Positions 8,654 through 17,703 of a stretch of DNA of 64,000 nucleotides are shown here, one piece after another. The notes beneath the pieces were generated by a model. The model was not told the DNA's origin and did not search any database. It saw only the letters and a list, made by a program, of their open reading frames with translations. The stretch is taken from positions 124,001 through 188,000 of the forward strand of contig NZ_JACGXN010000002.1 in assembly GCF_014138285.1 (NCBI RefSeq). The letters run 5' to 3'. The position numbers were made by a program, and so were the translations under genes. Every line of letters begins with the position of its first letter. Within the stretch, counting starts at the first letter, position 1. The stretch is from Phyllobacterium myrsinacearum (lineage in GTDB: Bacteria; Pseudomonadota; Alphaproteobacteria; Rhizobiales; Rhizobiaceae).

Positions 8654-9901
8654 TTATGCGTATAAGCTGGGTTGCGGGAAAGAGTTTTGCAACCAGCGCT
8701 TGGGGTCATCGCTCTTTCCTGACGGGCGGCTTAACGCTCTGCACAAATCCTCCAGTGCATCGAGATTATGCACCGCGCGAAAATCGTCGACATGGGGCAA
8801 CATTGCCCTGATACCACCCGCGCGCGGCTCGAAACCTTCAAAACGCAACAGCGGGTTGAGCCAGATCAGCCGGCGGCAGGATTTTGCCAGCCGTTCCATC
8901 TCCGCTTCAAGCCCACCGGTTTCCCCGCGCTCGAGACCATCGGTAATCAGCAGAACAACCGCCCCTTGCCCCAGAACCCGGCGCGACCAGTGACGATTGA
9001 ACTCGCGGAGGGTTTCACCGATACGCGTTCCGCCTGACCAGTCACGCACAGCGCCCGTGCAATGCGCAATCGCATCATCCGGGTCCCGGTAACGCAACGG
9101 ACGGGTGATATTGCTCAGCCGCGTTCCGAAGACAAAGCAATGCACGCGGCGGCGCGTGGCCATCATAGCATGCATGAAATGCAGGAAAATACGGGTATAC
9201 TGGCTCATGGAACCGGAGATATCGGCCAGAACCACCAACGGCGGATGTATTTCACGCCGCGACCGGAATTTCGGCAGGATGAGGTCGCCACCGGTTTTCA
9301 GGCTCGAACGCATCATGGCTCTCGGATCAATGCGCCGCCCCTTCGGATCAGCCCGAAAACGCCGGGTCTTAACCTTGTCCACGGGCAGGATCAGCTGGTC
9401 CATGGCGCGGCGCGCCTGCACCAGTTCATCGGCGGTCATCTGGGCGAAATCCTTCGAATGCAACACCTCCTTGCCGGAGATCGTAAAACGCCCGTCAAAG
9501 TCGGTTTCCGGTAACCGCTCATTGCCGGCATTGCCCTCGAACATGGCCTCGCCAACGCGGGTCTTCGCCGCCTTCGATTTTGATCGCTCCTGCGTTGGAG
9601 CAACCGGCGAGACCATCGCCAGCATCTTTTCGATGAATTCGCGCGACTGCCAGTAAAGCCGGAATGCCTCGTCAAATGTGACGTGGTCCTCGCGGCGGGT
9701 AATGAGAACACTATGCAAGGTCCAGTAGAAATCATCGCGCGAGCCTATGCCAGCGGCAAGCACCGCCTCAATGGCATCCTTGACGGCTGCCGGACCAACC
9801 CGCAAACCCGCGTTGCGCAGCGTTCGGGCAAAGTAGACGATATTGTCTGCCAACCGGCTATCCTGCTGGTCAATCTGCGGTGAAGAAATGAATGTCTCCA
9901 T
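8654..9901 (-). CDS. VWA domain protein, CoxE-like
   Basis: The 415-residue protein belongs to the CoxE-like VWA family (PF05762). The N-terminal region has NIVYFARTLRNAGLRVGPAAV and the C-terminal half holds a von Willebrand A domain with the metal-site motif VLADISGSMSQYTR and later TDGLERGETGG. In carboxydotrophs CoxE works with the AAA+ protein CoxD to build the [CuSMoO2] centre of CO dehydrogenase. Outside that setting such pairs act as MoxR-type chaperones for other molybdenum hydroxylases. The AAA+ partner gene lies 13 bp upstream on the same strand. Confidence 0.85.
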   Translation of the reverse strand: METFISSPQIDQQDSRLADNIVYFARTLRNAGLRVGPAAVKDAIEAVLAAGIGSRDDFYWTLHSVLITRREDHVTFDEAFRLYWQSREFIEKMLAMVSPVAPTQERSKSKAAKTRVGEAMFEGNAGNERLPETDFDGRFTISGKEVLHSKDFAQMTADELVQARRAMDQLILPVDKVKTRRFRADPKGRRIDPRAMMRSSLKTGGDLILPKFRSRREIHPPLVVLADISGSMSQYTRIFLHFMHAMMATRRRVHCFVFGTRLSNITRPLRYRDPDDAIAHCTGAVRDWSGGTRIGETLREFNRHWSRRVLGQGAVVLLITDGLERGETGGLEAEMERLAKSCRRLIWLNPLLRFEGFEPRAGGIRAMLPHVDDFRAVHNLDALEDLCRALSRPSGKSDDPKRWLQNSFPQPSLYA

Positions 9902-9914
9902 CTGTTTCAGACAC

Positions 9915-10841
9915 CTAAGCTGCGTTCAGTTCGCTTTTGACCTCATCAAGAATGCGCCGCCCTTCCCCGGCTCCAATCCGGGCGATGTCATCCTGATATT
10001 TGAGCAGTACGCCAATAGTGTCCGAGATCGTTTCCGCGTCCAGCGCGAGCTTGTCCATTTCAGTCAGGGCACTGGCCCAATCGATCGTCTCGGCAACACC
10101 GGGCAATTTGAACAGATCCATGTCGCGCAATTTCTGCACGTAACGGACAATCTCAGCCGAAAGCCGTTCATTCGCCGCCGGTACCTTGCGCCGGACGATT
10201 TCCAGCTCTCGCTCCGCCGTGGGATAATCGACCCAGTGATAAAGACAGCGCCGCTTCAAAGCGTCGTGAATCTCGCGGGTACGATTGGTGGTGATGATGA
10301 CAACAGGCGGTTCGGCGGCAACAATGGTGCCAAGCTCGGGTATCGTCACCTGATAATCGGACAAGACTTCCAGCAGAAAGGCTTCAAAGGCTTCGTCCGT
10401 CCGGTCCAGTTCGTCGATGAGAAACACCGGCGCCCTGCCCGGTTCACCCGAAAGCGCCTGCAGAACAGGCCTTCGGATCAGAAATTTCTCGGAAAAGACA
10501 TTGCGTTCAATAGCAGACTTGTCGACATTACCCGCCGCCTCATCCAGCCTGATCTCGATCATCTGCGCCGCGTAGTTCCACTCATATACGGCCGAGGAAA
10601 TATCGAGGCCTTCGTAGCATTGCAGACGGATCAGCGGGCGATCCAGCGTCGATGCCAGAACTTTGGCAATTTCGGTCTTGCCGACACCGGCTTCGCCTTC
10701 AAGGAACAGCGGCCGTTTCATCCGAAGGCTGAGAAACAGCACCGTCGCCAGCGCCCGATCCGCGACATAACCGCCTGTTTCAAGCAGTGCCAACGTCTCG
10801 TCGATCGATTGCGGCAAAGATGAAACGGTCCGGTCAGCCAT
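9915..10841 (-). CDS. MoxR-family AAA+ ATPase, CoxD-like
   Basis: A 308-aa AAA+ ATPase of the MoxR/CoxD type. The Walker A motif is FLEGEAGVGKTEIAKVL, the Walker B region is VFLIDELDRTDEAFEAFLLE, and sensor 1 is VVIITTNRTREIHDALKRRC. Family members remodel or activate metalloenzymes, always with a VWA partner, here the CoxE-like protein encoded directly downstream. The five genes from here to 5963 form a compact minus-strand unit for maturing molybdenum hydroxylases. No structural large, medium or small subunit genes occur in the window, so the client enzyme is unknown. Confidence 0.87.
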   Translation of the reverse strand: MADRTVSSLPQSIDETLALLETGGYVADRALATVLFLSLRMKRPLFLEGEAGVGKTEIAKVLASTLDRPLIRLQCYEGLDISSAVYEWNYAAQMIEIRLDEAAGNVDKSAIERNVFSEKFLIRRPVLQALSGEPGRAPVFLIDELDRTDEAFEAFLLEVLSDYQVTIPELGTIVAAEPPVVIITTNRTREIHDALKRRCLYHWVDYPTAERELEIVRRKVPAANERLSAEIVRYVQKLRDMDLFKLPGVAETIDWASALTEMDKLALDAETISDTIGVLLKYQDDIARIGAGEGRRILDEVKSELNAA

Positions 10842-10859
10842 GGATTCTCCGTTGTGACT

Positions 10860-11366
10860 CTAATTCCCTACATCATGATAGGAGCGATTGAGATAGACAA
10901 GTGACTGGCCGCGTTCTCCGGTATTCAGCGCGGTGACTTTGCCATAGATGACATAGTGCGTTGCCACTTCGTGAGTGGCAATAATACGGCAGTCGAAACT
11001 GGCAAGCGCGTCAGCAAGCACCGGTGCACCGGTTTGCAGCGTCTGCCATTGTCCGAGTGCGAAGCGGTCTTCCTGAGTGAGATCGCCTTTGCCGGAGAAA
11101 GCCTCTGAAACAGCCTGCTGGCTGGCTGAAAGCACATTCAACGCAAAAACCTGATTCTCGATGAAGAGATGGTTGAACTCATGCTGCCGGTTGAGGCAAA
11201 CCAGAATCGTTGCTGGATCGTCGGACACGGAACACGCTGCAGAAATAGTCACGCCGCGCCTGCCCGCAGGTCCGTCGGTGGTAATAATATGAACCGCTTC
11301 CGCGAAATGACTCATGGCATTGCGGAAGGCAAGCGGTTCTATTTTTTGATCCTTGGCGATGAGCAC
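10860..11366 (-). CDS. Flavin reductase family protein
   Basis: The protein is a flavin reductase-like domain (PF01613), with FRNAMSHFAEAVHIITTDGPA, RRGVTISAACSVSDDPATILVCLN, FALNVLSASQQAVSEAFSGK and a C-terminal HVIYGKV-like motif (THYVIYGKVTAL). Such proteins reduce FMN with NAD(P)H to supply two-component monooxygenases. The frame is open up to a GTG at 11474 (204 aa). The start at GTG 11366 (168 aa) is preferred because it has GGAAA seven bases upstream and places the conserved FRNAMS about twelve residues in, as is usual. It lies 18 bp upstream of the moxR-like gene and may share its transcript. Confidence 0.8.
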   Translation of the reverse strand: MLIAKDQKIEPLAFRNAMSHFAEAVHIITTDGPAGRRGVTISAACSVSDDPATILVCLNRQHEFNHLFIENQVFALNVLSASQQAVSEAFSGKGDLTQEDRFALGQWQTLQTGAPVLADALASFDCRIIATHEVATHYVIYGKVTALNTGERGQSLVYLNRSYHDVGN

Positions 11367-11590
11367 TATTTTATTTCCATTGTCCAAAACATCCCTACCG
11401 CAACATGCGCCTGAACCATAGGGGTAGAATATTTTTTCCTCGTTTGCGATCCGGATTGGCGATCTGGCGCTCACATTATCGCACCATGCTTGCCCCTTTT
11501 ATATAGAGCCGCATTGCGCAGAGTGAAGGAAACAGCTACCCAAATCGAACGTTGGGTCATCTCCTATCTCGAAGGTACGGCAATATCGCA

Positions 11591-12673
11591 ATGAATCCCA
11601 TGATACGCGCAGCAACGCTTGGCCTATGCCTGTTGTTCAGCAGTGTCGCCTGTGCACAGGATAAGATCGGCGTTATTGCGCCGCTTTCCGGCTCCTTTTC
11701 ACGGCTGGGTAACCAGCTTGTGGATGGCGTCAATACCGCTGTAGCGGGCAACAAGCAGGGGCAGGACATCGGTGTCGTGACCGCCGACGATAGATGCGAT
11801 GCCGCAGGTGGAGCCGCCGCCGCCCGGGAAATGGTGCTGGCCAATGCCACTATCGTCGTCGGCTTTCTTTGCACGGAATCCCTTGAAGCCGCCCTGCCTA
11901 TCCTCGGCCAGAAGGGCATCGCAGTCATAACGCCAGGGATTCGGGCGCAGACGCTGACAGAGTTGCGCGCCGATACACCCTATCCCGTGTTCCGCATTGC
12001 TCCGTCTGAACGCAATGCCGCACGCGAAACCGGTGATATTCTGGCAAGTCTCTGGAGGTCATCCCCCTTTGCCATCATTGATGACGGCACCATTTTTGGC
12101 CGCGAACTTGCCTCAGCTGTCCGCGCACGGCTGGAGGAGAAAGGCCTAAAACCGGTTTTTGCCGACACGTATCGCCCCGGTCTCGACAATCAGAATGCGC
12201 TCGTATCGCGGCTGAAACGCGCTGGCGCGACGCAGGTTTTCGTCGGCGGCGAGCGGGACGATATCGCGGCGATCGGCCGGAGTGCCATAGCGCTTAACTA
12301 TCCGCTGATCACGGTCGGCGGTGAAACGCTCAATGCTGCCGCGAGTGGCAGTGACCTGCCCGCGGGAACCTTGATGATCGCACCGCGTGATCCTGAAACA
12401 CTGGAAACTGCACGAAACGCCAGAAATGCCATTGAGCTTGCAGGCAGGGTGCCGGAAGGCTATGCCGTTCCCTCCTACGCGGTAGCCGAAGTGGCGATCC
12501 AGCTTCTGATGACTGCGCAGGCACAAGCCTCATCTCTGGCGGATCTTTTGCGCAAGAATGTTTTCGAAACCGCCATCGGTCCCGTCCAGTTCGATGCCCA
12601 TGGCGAGCGCATTGCCGACACCTATCGGCTGCAACGCTATGACGGAAAACAGTTCGTGCAGGAGACCAACTGA
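11591..12673 (+). CDS. ABC transporter substrate-binding protein (branched-chain amino acid type)
   Basis: The 360-aa protein has a signal peptide (MNPMIRAATLGLCLLFSSVACA) followed by a periplasmic-binding fold of the Leu/Ile/Val-receptor type: KIGVIAPLSGSFSRLGNQLVDG, the segment VVGFLCTESLEAALPIL, and FAIIDDGTIFGRELA. No permease or ATPase genes lie nearby, so the transporter partner is unknown or the protein acts as a stand-alone sensor. The stop TGA overlaps the ATG of the P1 peptidase gene by one base, which indicates translational coupling. An in-frame ATG at 11552 exists, but the start at 11591 places the signal peptide correctly. Confidence 0.8.
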   Translation: MNPMIRAATLGLCLLFSSVACAQDKIGVIAPLSGSFSRLGNQLVDGVNTAVAGNKQGQDIGVVTADDRCDAAGGAAAAREMVLANATIVVGFLCTESLEAALPILGQKGIAVITPGIRAQTLTELRADTPYPVFRIAPSERNAARETGDILASLWRSSPFAIIDDGTIFGRELASAVRARLEEKGLKPVFADTYRPGLDNQNALVSRLKRAGATQVFVGGERDDIAAIGRSAIALNYPLITVGGETLNAAASGSDLPAGTLMIAPRDPETLETARNARNAIELAGRVPEGYAVPSYAVAEVAIQLLMTAQAQASSLADLLRKNVFETAIGPVQFDAHGERIADTYRLQRYDGKQFVQETN

Positions 12674-13680
12674 TGCCGCTGAAGACAGGTCCTCGCAATC
12701 TTATCACCGATGTGGCTGGACTGAGCATCGGCAATGCAGCTGACGCGACCATCAAATCCGGCACCACCGTCATTCTCTGCGATGAACCGGCGACAGCCGC
12801 CGTTCAGGTTCTCGGTGGCGCACCGGGTACGCGGGAGACCGACCTTCTGGAGCCACACAACACGGTTGAGACCATCAACGCGCTCGTCCTGTCCGGAGGC
12901 TCGGCCTTTGGTCTGGATGCGGCATCGGGCGTGCAGGCCGCCCTGCGGGAAAAGCGCATCGGCTTCAAGGTCGGAGCCCAGCGCATTCCGATCGTCCCTG
13001 CCGCCATTCTGTTTGATCTGATCAATGGCGGCGACAAGGATTGGGGCCTGTATCCACCCTATCGCGAGCTTGGATACGAAGCTGTGCAAACCGCATCGCG
13101 GGATTTCGCCCTCGGCAGCGCTGGTGCCGGCACAGGCGCCCTGGTGACTGGCCTGAAGGGCGGACTCGGCTCCGCATCTTCTATCCTGCCAAGCGGCGCG
13201 ACCATGGGCGCCCTTGTGGCCGTCAATGCACTCGGATCAGTGACGGTCGGACGCAGCCGCCATTTCTGGGCTGCTCCCTTCGAGATTGGCAACGAGTTTG
13301 GCGGGCTTGGCCTACCGCATCCGCTTCCCGCCGATGCGGCGGATATCAAGACCAAGTTCAAGGAAGCGGCAACAGACACCAACACAACCATCGGCGTCAT
13401 TGCCACTGATCTGCAATTGACCAAGGCACAGGCCAAGCGCCTTGCCATTGCGGCTCATGACGGCTTTACCCGCGCCATCTGGCCATCGCACACCCCGTTT
13501 GACGGCGACTTGGTGTTTGCGCTTGCAACCGGCACCGCCGGACGTGCACCCGACATCGGTGAATTCATCGAATTGTGCGCGGCGGCGGCATCAACCATGG
13601 CCCGCGCTGTTGCGCGCGGCGTATTTGCTGCTACCGCCGCACCAAATGACCTGTTTCCTGTGTGGAACGCGCGCCCCTGA
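12673..13680 (+). CDS. P1 family peptidase (DmpA/BapA-type aminopeptidase)
   Basis: At 335 aa this fits the S58/P1 family (PF03576) of N-terminal nucleophile aminopeptidases, which cut themselves into two chains and hydrolyse D-amino-acid or beta-peptide substrates. Landmarks are the opening RNLITDVAGLSIGNA, the segment LVLSGGSAFGLDAASGVQAAL, the glycine-rich region GAGTGALVTGLKGGLGSAS near the expected processing site, and the end AVARGVFAATAAPND. No signal peptide is visible. The gene is translationally coupled to the upstream binding-protein gene, so the pair may serve uptake and breakdown of one unidentified peptide-like compound; that is inference. Confidence 0.85.
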   Translation: MPLKTGPRNLITDVAGLSIGNAADATIKSGTTVILCDEPATAAVQVLGGAPGTRETDLLEPHNTVETINALVLSGGSAFGLDAASGVQAALREKRIGFKVGAQRIPIVPAAILFDLINGGDKDWGLYPPYRELGYEAVQTASRDFALGSAGAGTGALVTGLKGGLGSASSILPSGATMGALVAVNALGSVTVGRSRHFWAAPFEIGNEFGGLGLPHPLPADAADIKTKFKEAATDTNTTIGVIATDLQLTKAQAKRLAIAAHDGFTRAIWPSHTPFDGDLVFALATGTAGRAPDIGEFIELCAAAASTMARAVARGVFAATAAPNDLFPVWNARP

Positions 13681-13748
13681 CGGTTTTCATTGTGCCATCC
13701 GGGCGCGCATGGTAACGGGCGCGCACAACATTTCTACCGGAGAACGCC

Positions 13749-14423
13749 ATGAGCCGCCCGCTTGTCATCGCCCCGTCCATCCTCGCGTCGGACTTTTCGA
13801 AGCTCGGCTCGGAAGTCACCACTGTGCTCAAGGCGGGTGCTGACTGGGTACATATCGACGTAATGGATGGCCATTTCGTCCCGAACATCACCTTCGGCCC
13901 GGAAGTGGTGAAGGCGATCCGTCCATTGACCGATGCCATCTTCGACACCCATCTGATGATTTCGCCCTGCGATCCCTACCTTGAAGCCTTTGCCAAGGCT
14001 GGCTCTGATATCATCACCATCCATGCGGAGGCCGGACCGCACGCCCACCGCTCGCTGCAGGCCATCCGCGCCCTTGGCAAGAAAGCCGGGATCGCCATCA
14101 ACCCGGGCACGCCGGAATCCGCTATCGAATATATGCTCAATGACGTCGATCTAATCCTGGTCATGACCGTCAATCCCGGCTTTGGCGGGCAAAAATTCAT
14201 CTCCGAAACCTTGGACAAGCTCCGCAAGGTCAAGGCAATGATCGGCGACCGCCCGATCGATCTGGAAGTGGATGGCGGGATTACCGCCGACACTGCCGGA
14301 CTGGCGACGCAGGCGGGCGCCAATGCTTTGGTTGCCGGTTCTGCCGTATTCAAGGGCGGATCGGAAGCAAGCTACCGCGCCAATATCGAACTGATCCGCA
14401 ACGCAACGCTCAAGGGCTCATGA
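13749..14423 (+). CDS. rpe: Ribulose-phosphate 3-epimerase
   Basis: The 224-aa protein is a typical Rpe TIM barrel of the pentose phosphate and Calvin pathways, interconverting ribulose 5-phosphate and xylulose 5-phosphate. Diagnostic stretches are [14 protein letters not shown], the metal and catalytic motif [47 protein letters not shown] and the second catalytic acid in [13 protein letters not shown], with phosphate binding at [11 protein letters not shown]. An ATGA overlap of 4 bp joins it to the DUF2259 gene downstream, and the unit continues to purB. Confidence 0.95.
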   Translation: MSRPLVIAPSILASDFSKLGSEVTTVLKAGADWVHIDVMDGHFVPNITFGPEVVKAIRPLTDAIFDTHLMISPCDPYLEAFAKAGSDIITIHAEAGPHAHRSLQAIRALGKKAGIAINPGTPESAIEYMLNDVDLILVMTVNPGFGGQKFISETLDKLRKVKAMIGDRPIDLEVDGGITADTAGLATQAGANALVAGSAVFKGGSEASYRANIELIRNATLKGS

Positions 14424-15157
14424 TGCGTGCTTTCTCCCTGCTCGGCGCCGCTCTCGTCCTTGTCGCAAGTTCGTGGTCGTTTGCAGCGCAGGCAGGTGAT
14501 GTCGCAAAGCTCGACATTCTTGGCTTTTCCAAAGACGGCAAGGTTTTTGCCTTTGAGGAATACGGCGTGCAGGACGGCTCCGGGTTTCCCTATGCCAACC
14601 GCTATTACATCGACACGGCAACCGACACTTTCCTTCCCAAAACACCGGTGCGTGTGCGCCTTGACGATGAAAAGGCCTCTCTCGCCGATGCGCGCGAAAA
14701 GGTGGGGCGCGATGCACAAGGCCTGACCGGTTTTGCCGACGCCGAATTGCGGACCAATGCGGGCGATACGGTCGCGGCCAATCCTGTCACCGAACTCTCA
14801 GCTGACAAGTTCAAGGTCATGTTCAATCCACGCCCGGTTTTCCCCGCGATGGACGAGCCGATAACAGCCATGCTGGATGAAATCGATGTTCCGCGCCCGG
14901 ACAAATGCCCCGAGCCGGAACCCTACAAAGGCTTTCGCCTGACGATCAAGCAGGGCCAGTCTGCCGATATCAAGACATTGCACGAAGACAAAACCATTCC
15001 CGCCAGCCGCAGCTGCCCACAGGGTTATAGCATCGGGGCCGTGCAGACATTCTACCTGTCAGACGGCAAACCCGCCCTCGCCGTCTTGATTGCCGTGCGC
15101 ACGCTGGGTTTTGAAGGCCCTGATTACCGCTGGCTGGCTGTAACCACGCAACAGTGA
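14420..15157 (+). CDS. DUF2259 family secreted protein
   Basis: The 245-residue product has a signal peptide ([24 protein letters not shown]), consistent with the predicted-secreted DUF2259 family (PF10016). The body begins [24 protein letters not shown] and ends [28 protein letters not shown], both characteristic. The function of the family is not known to me. Its start overlaps the rpe stop by 4 bp and purB follows after 112 bp, an order I associate with Brucella-like genomes. Translational coupling to rpe suggests joint expression rather than a shared pathway. Confidence 0.85.
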   Translation: MMRAFSLLGAALVLVASSWSFAAQAGDVAKLDILGFSKDGKVFAFEEYGVQDGSGFPYANRYYIDTATDTFLPKTPVRVRLDDEKASLADAREKVGRDAQGLTGFADAELRTNAGDTVAANPVTELSADKFKVMFNPRPVFPAMDEPITAMLDEIDVPRPDKCPEPEPYKGFRLTIKQGQSADIKTLHEDKTIPASRSCPQGYSIGAVQTFYLSDGKPALAVLIAVRTLGFEGPDYRWLAVTTQQ

Positions 15158-15269
15158 TTTTTGGCCTAGATAACTGTGCGGGCTGAAAAGCCACGTTGAG
15201 TACAGCGGCTTGGTCTGTTAGAGCAGGTTTCACACTCATCCGCCCATCGATTGCCTATAGGAACACAAT

Positions 15270-16577
15270 ATGATCCCGCGTTATTCGCGGCCCGAAATGG
15301 TCGCCATCTGGTCCCCGGAAACGAAATTCCGCATCTGGTTCGAAATCGAGGCCTATGCCTGCGATGCACTTGCAGAACTCGGCGTCATTCCGAAAGAAGC
15401 TGCCGCGACAATCTGGGAAAAGGGTGGCGCTGCGACATTCGATATCGATCGCATCGACGAGATCGAACGTGAAACCAAGCATGACGTCATCGCCTTCCTG
15501 ACGCATCTGGCGGAAATTGTCGGCCCCGATGCGCGTTTCGTCCATCAGGGCATGACCTCTTCCGACGTGCTCGATACCTGCTTCAACGTGCAGCTTATGC
15601 GTGCCAGCGATATTCTTTTGGCCGACCTCGACAAGCTCTTGGTTGCCCTGAAGAAGCGCGCCTTCGAACACAAGGATACGGTTACGATTGGCCGGAGCCA
15701 CGGCATCCATGCCGAACCGACCACGTTCGGTGTCAAGCTGGCGCAGGCGTATGCCGAGTTCGAGCGCTGCCGCACGCGCCTTGTGGCGGCACGCGCGGAA
15801 ATCGCCACCTGTGCCATTTCGGGCGCTGTCGGCACATTCGCCAACATCGATCCATATGTCGAAGAGCATGTAGCCAAAGCGCTGGGCATGGAACCGGAGC
15901 CTGTATCCACACAGGTCATCCCGCGCGACCGCCATGCCATGTATTTCGCCACGCTCGGCGTCATTGCCTCGTCCATCGAGCGCCTGTCGGTTGAAATTCG
16001 TCACCTGCAGCGCACGGAAGTTCTCGAAGCGGAAGAGTATTTCTCGCCCGGCCAGAAGGGCTCGTCCGCCATGCCGCACAAGCGCAATCCGGTGCTGACA
16101 GAAAACATGACCGGCCTCGCCCGCATGGTTCGTGCCTTTGCATTGCCCGCCATGGAAAATGTCGCTCTTTGGCATGAGCGCGATATTTCGCATTCATCCG
16201 TCGAGCGTATGATCGGCCCTGATGCGACGATCACCTTGGACTTCGCTCTGGCCCGCATGACCGGCGTTATCGACAAGCTGCTGATCTATCCGGACAACAT
16301 GTTGAAAAACATGAACAAGTTCCGCGGCCTCATCCACTCGCAGCGCGTTCTGCTTGCTCTAACGCAGGCGGGTGTGTCCCGTGAAGATTCCTATCGCCTC
16401 GTCCAGCGCAATGCGATGAAGGTCTGGGAACAGGGCAAGGACTTCCTTGAGGAACTGCTTGCTGACGCTGATGTCCGCGCTGCACTGCCGGAAGAAACGC
16501 TCCGGGAAAAATTCGACCTTGGTTATCATACCAAGCACGTTGATACGATTTTCAAGCGGGTGTTCGGCGAGGCCTGA
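15270..16577 (+). CDS. purB: Adenylosuccinate lyase
   Basis: The 435-aa enzyme of the fumarase/aspartase superfamily acts twice in purine synthesis, releasing fumarate from SAICAR and from adenylosuccinate. Seen in the sequence are MIPRYSRPEM at the start, the histidine-bearing FVHQGMTSSDVLDTC, the histidine of the GRSHGIHAEPTTFG loop, and the flexible signature loop with GSSAMPHKRNPVLTEN. AGGAA lies six bases before the ATG. The other pur genes purC, S, Q and L are in the same window but in separate units. A strong bidirectional terminator follows. Confidence 0.96.
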   Translation: MIPRYSRPEMVAIWSPETKFRIWFEIEAYACDALAELGVIPKEAAATIWEKGGAATFDIDRIDEIERETKHDVIAFLTHLAEIVGPDARFVHQGMTSSDVLDTCFNVQLMRASDILLADLDKLLVALKKRAFEHKDTVTIGRSHGIHAEPTTFGVKLAQAYAEFERCRTRLVAARAEIATCAISGAVGTFANIDPYVEEHVAKALGMEPEPVSTQVIPRDRHAMYFATLGVIASSIERLSVEIRHLQRTEVLEAEEYFSPGQKGSSAMPHKRNPVLTENMTGLARMVRAFALPAMENVALWHERDISHSSVERMIGPDATITLDFALARMTGVIDKLLIYPDNMLKNMNKFRGLIHSQRVLLALTQAGVSREDSYRLVQRNAMKVWEQGKDFLEELLADADVRAALPEETLREKFDLGYHTKHVDTIFKRVFGEA

Positions 16578-16599
16578 GCGCCTCACGTCTGATCAAAGA

Positions 16600-16627
16600 A
16601 AAGCCCGCGATTTCGCGGGCTTTTTGT
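16600..16627. terminator. Bidirectional Rho-independent terminator
   Basis: An AGCCCGCGA / TCGCGGGCT stem with a very short loop is followed by TTTTT on the plus strand and preceded by AAAGAAAAG, so it can also stop minus-strand transcription. It lies between the convergent purB and VOC-protein genes. Confidence 0.85.
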
Positions 16628-16641
16628 TTTGGGAATACCGG

Positions 16642-17541
16642 TCAGGCCTTTGCGGGTACGATGCGCATGACATTGCCCCAGGGATCGACGATTTCCCGTT
16701 CTTCACGGGCATCACTTGACACGAATTCGGCCCACGCAAGACCGGAACGGTCATTGTCCCGCTTGCCAGCACCTTTGCTTTGCCAGGAATTGGCAGCAAC
16801 GTGATGATGGTAGCCTCCAGTAGACAGGAAAACGGCGCTGCCGCCAAATCCGGCAACGGTCTGCATGCCAAGTTCCTTGTGCCACCAGTCTTCCGCGTCC
16901 TTGGCGTTACCCACACGCAGATGCAGATGGCCGACCATCGCACCATCCGGTGCGCCAGTCCATTCAGCCGTATCCGGCTTCAACTCGCCAAGCAGATTGC
17001 CGACGTCAAGCGCGGCAGTTCCCATCTCGATGGATGAACCGTTCCACTTCCAGCTTTCGTGCGGGCGATCCGCATAAATCTCGATGCCGTTGCCCTCGGG
17101 GTCCGTCAGATAGATGGCCTCGCTGACAATGTGGTCCGATGCGCCGACAATGGCAGTGCGCTGATCAATGGCACGCCGTGCCCACCGGGCGAGGTCGACC
17201 CGCCGCGGCAGCAGAAAAGCCGTGTGGTACAGGCCCGCACCACGTGGATCATCGGCACGAATGGTCGGTGCCTGCTCGATTTCGAGCAAGGGCGTCTCAC
17301 CCGCCCCCAGAATAACTGACTGTCCCTTGCGGGAGAGTTCGCGCAATCCCACCACGTCACTGTAATATTTCGACAGCAGATCCGCGTCTTTGGCCTTGAT
17401 GCCAACCTTGGACACATGTGTCGGTGCCGTTGCTGCAAAAGGCATGCTGTTCATGTCTGTCTCCGCGCGGGCTGATCCCGCAATCGCCTGAAAGGCAAGC
17501 ATACTGGCACCGCCGACAACTTCTCTGCGTGTAACCTTCAT
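16642..17541 (-). CDS. VOC family protein (CatE-like), apparently exported
   Basis: Two vicinal-oxygen-chelate modules make up the body of this 299-aa protein. Candidate metal ligands are the His of THVSKVGIKAKD, the His of LYHTAF and the Glu of NGIEIYADRP in the first module; the second holds HLHLRVGN and YHHHVAANSW. It resembles CatE-type ring-cleaving dioxygenases and glyoxalase-like proteins. The first 27 residues look like a Tat/Sec signal (TRREVVGG, then a hydrophobic run ending SARA). GGGAG lies six bases before this ATG. A second ATG at residue 31 also has GGAG six bases upstream and would give a cytoplasmic form. Confidence 0.78.
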   Translation of the reverse strand: MKVTRREVVGGASMLAFQAIAGSARAETDMNSMPFAATAPTHVSKVGIKAKDADLLSKYYSDVVGLRELSRKGQSVILGAGETPLLEIEQAPTIRADDPRGAGLYHTAFLLPRRVDLARWARRAIDQRTAIVGASDHIVSEAIYLTDPEGNGIEIYADRPHESWKWNGSSIEMGTAALDVGNLLGELKPDTAEWTGAPDGAMVGHLHLRVGNAKDAEDWWHKELGMQTVAGFGGSAVFLSTGGYHHHVAANSWQSKGAGKRDNDRSGLAWAEFVSSDAREEREIVDPWGNVMRIVPAKA

Positions 17542-17703
17542 ATGTACTCCCGGCGATACACCTGTTTCATGCTGCTAAAGTCGGTCGTTCCGTCCAGAGA
17601 TACAAGTCATGGAGTGGCGAACAGCATGTTCACCATTCGTGAACCGGCAAATCCGGATTGTTTACAATCTTGCGGCGTTGCGATTTCCCGATATTTTTCC
17701 TAA

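Noticed and set aside
8635-8709. Longer N-terminus for the XdhC N-domain protein
   Set aside because: The extension overlaps the end of the coxE-like gene and lacks homology to the XdhC_CoxI domain start.
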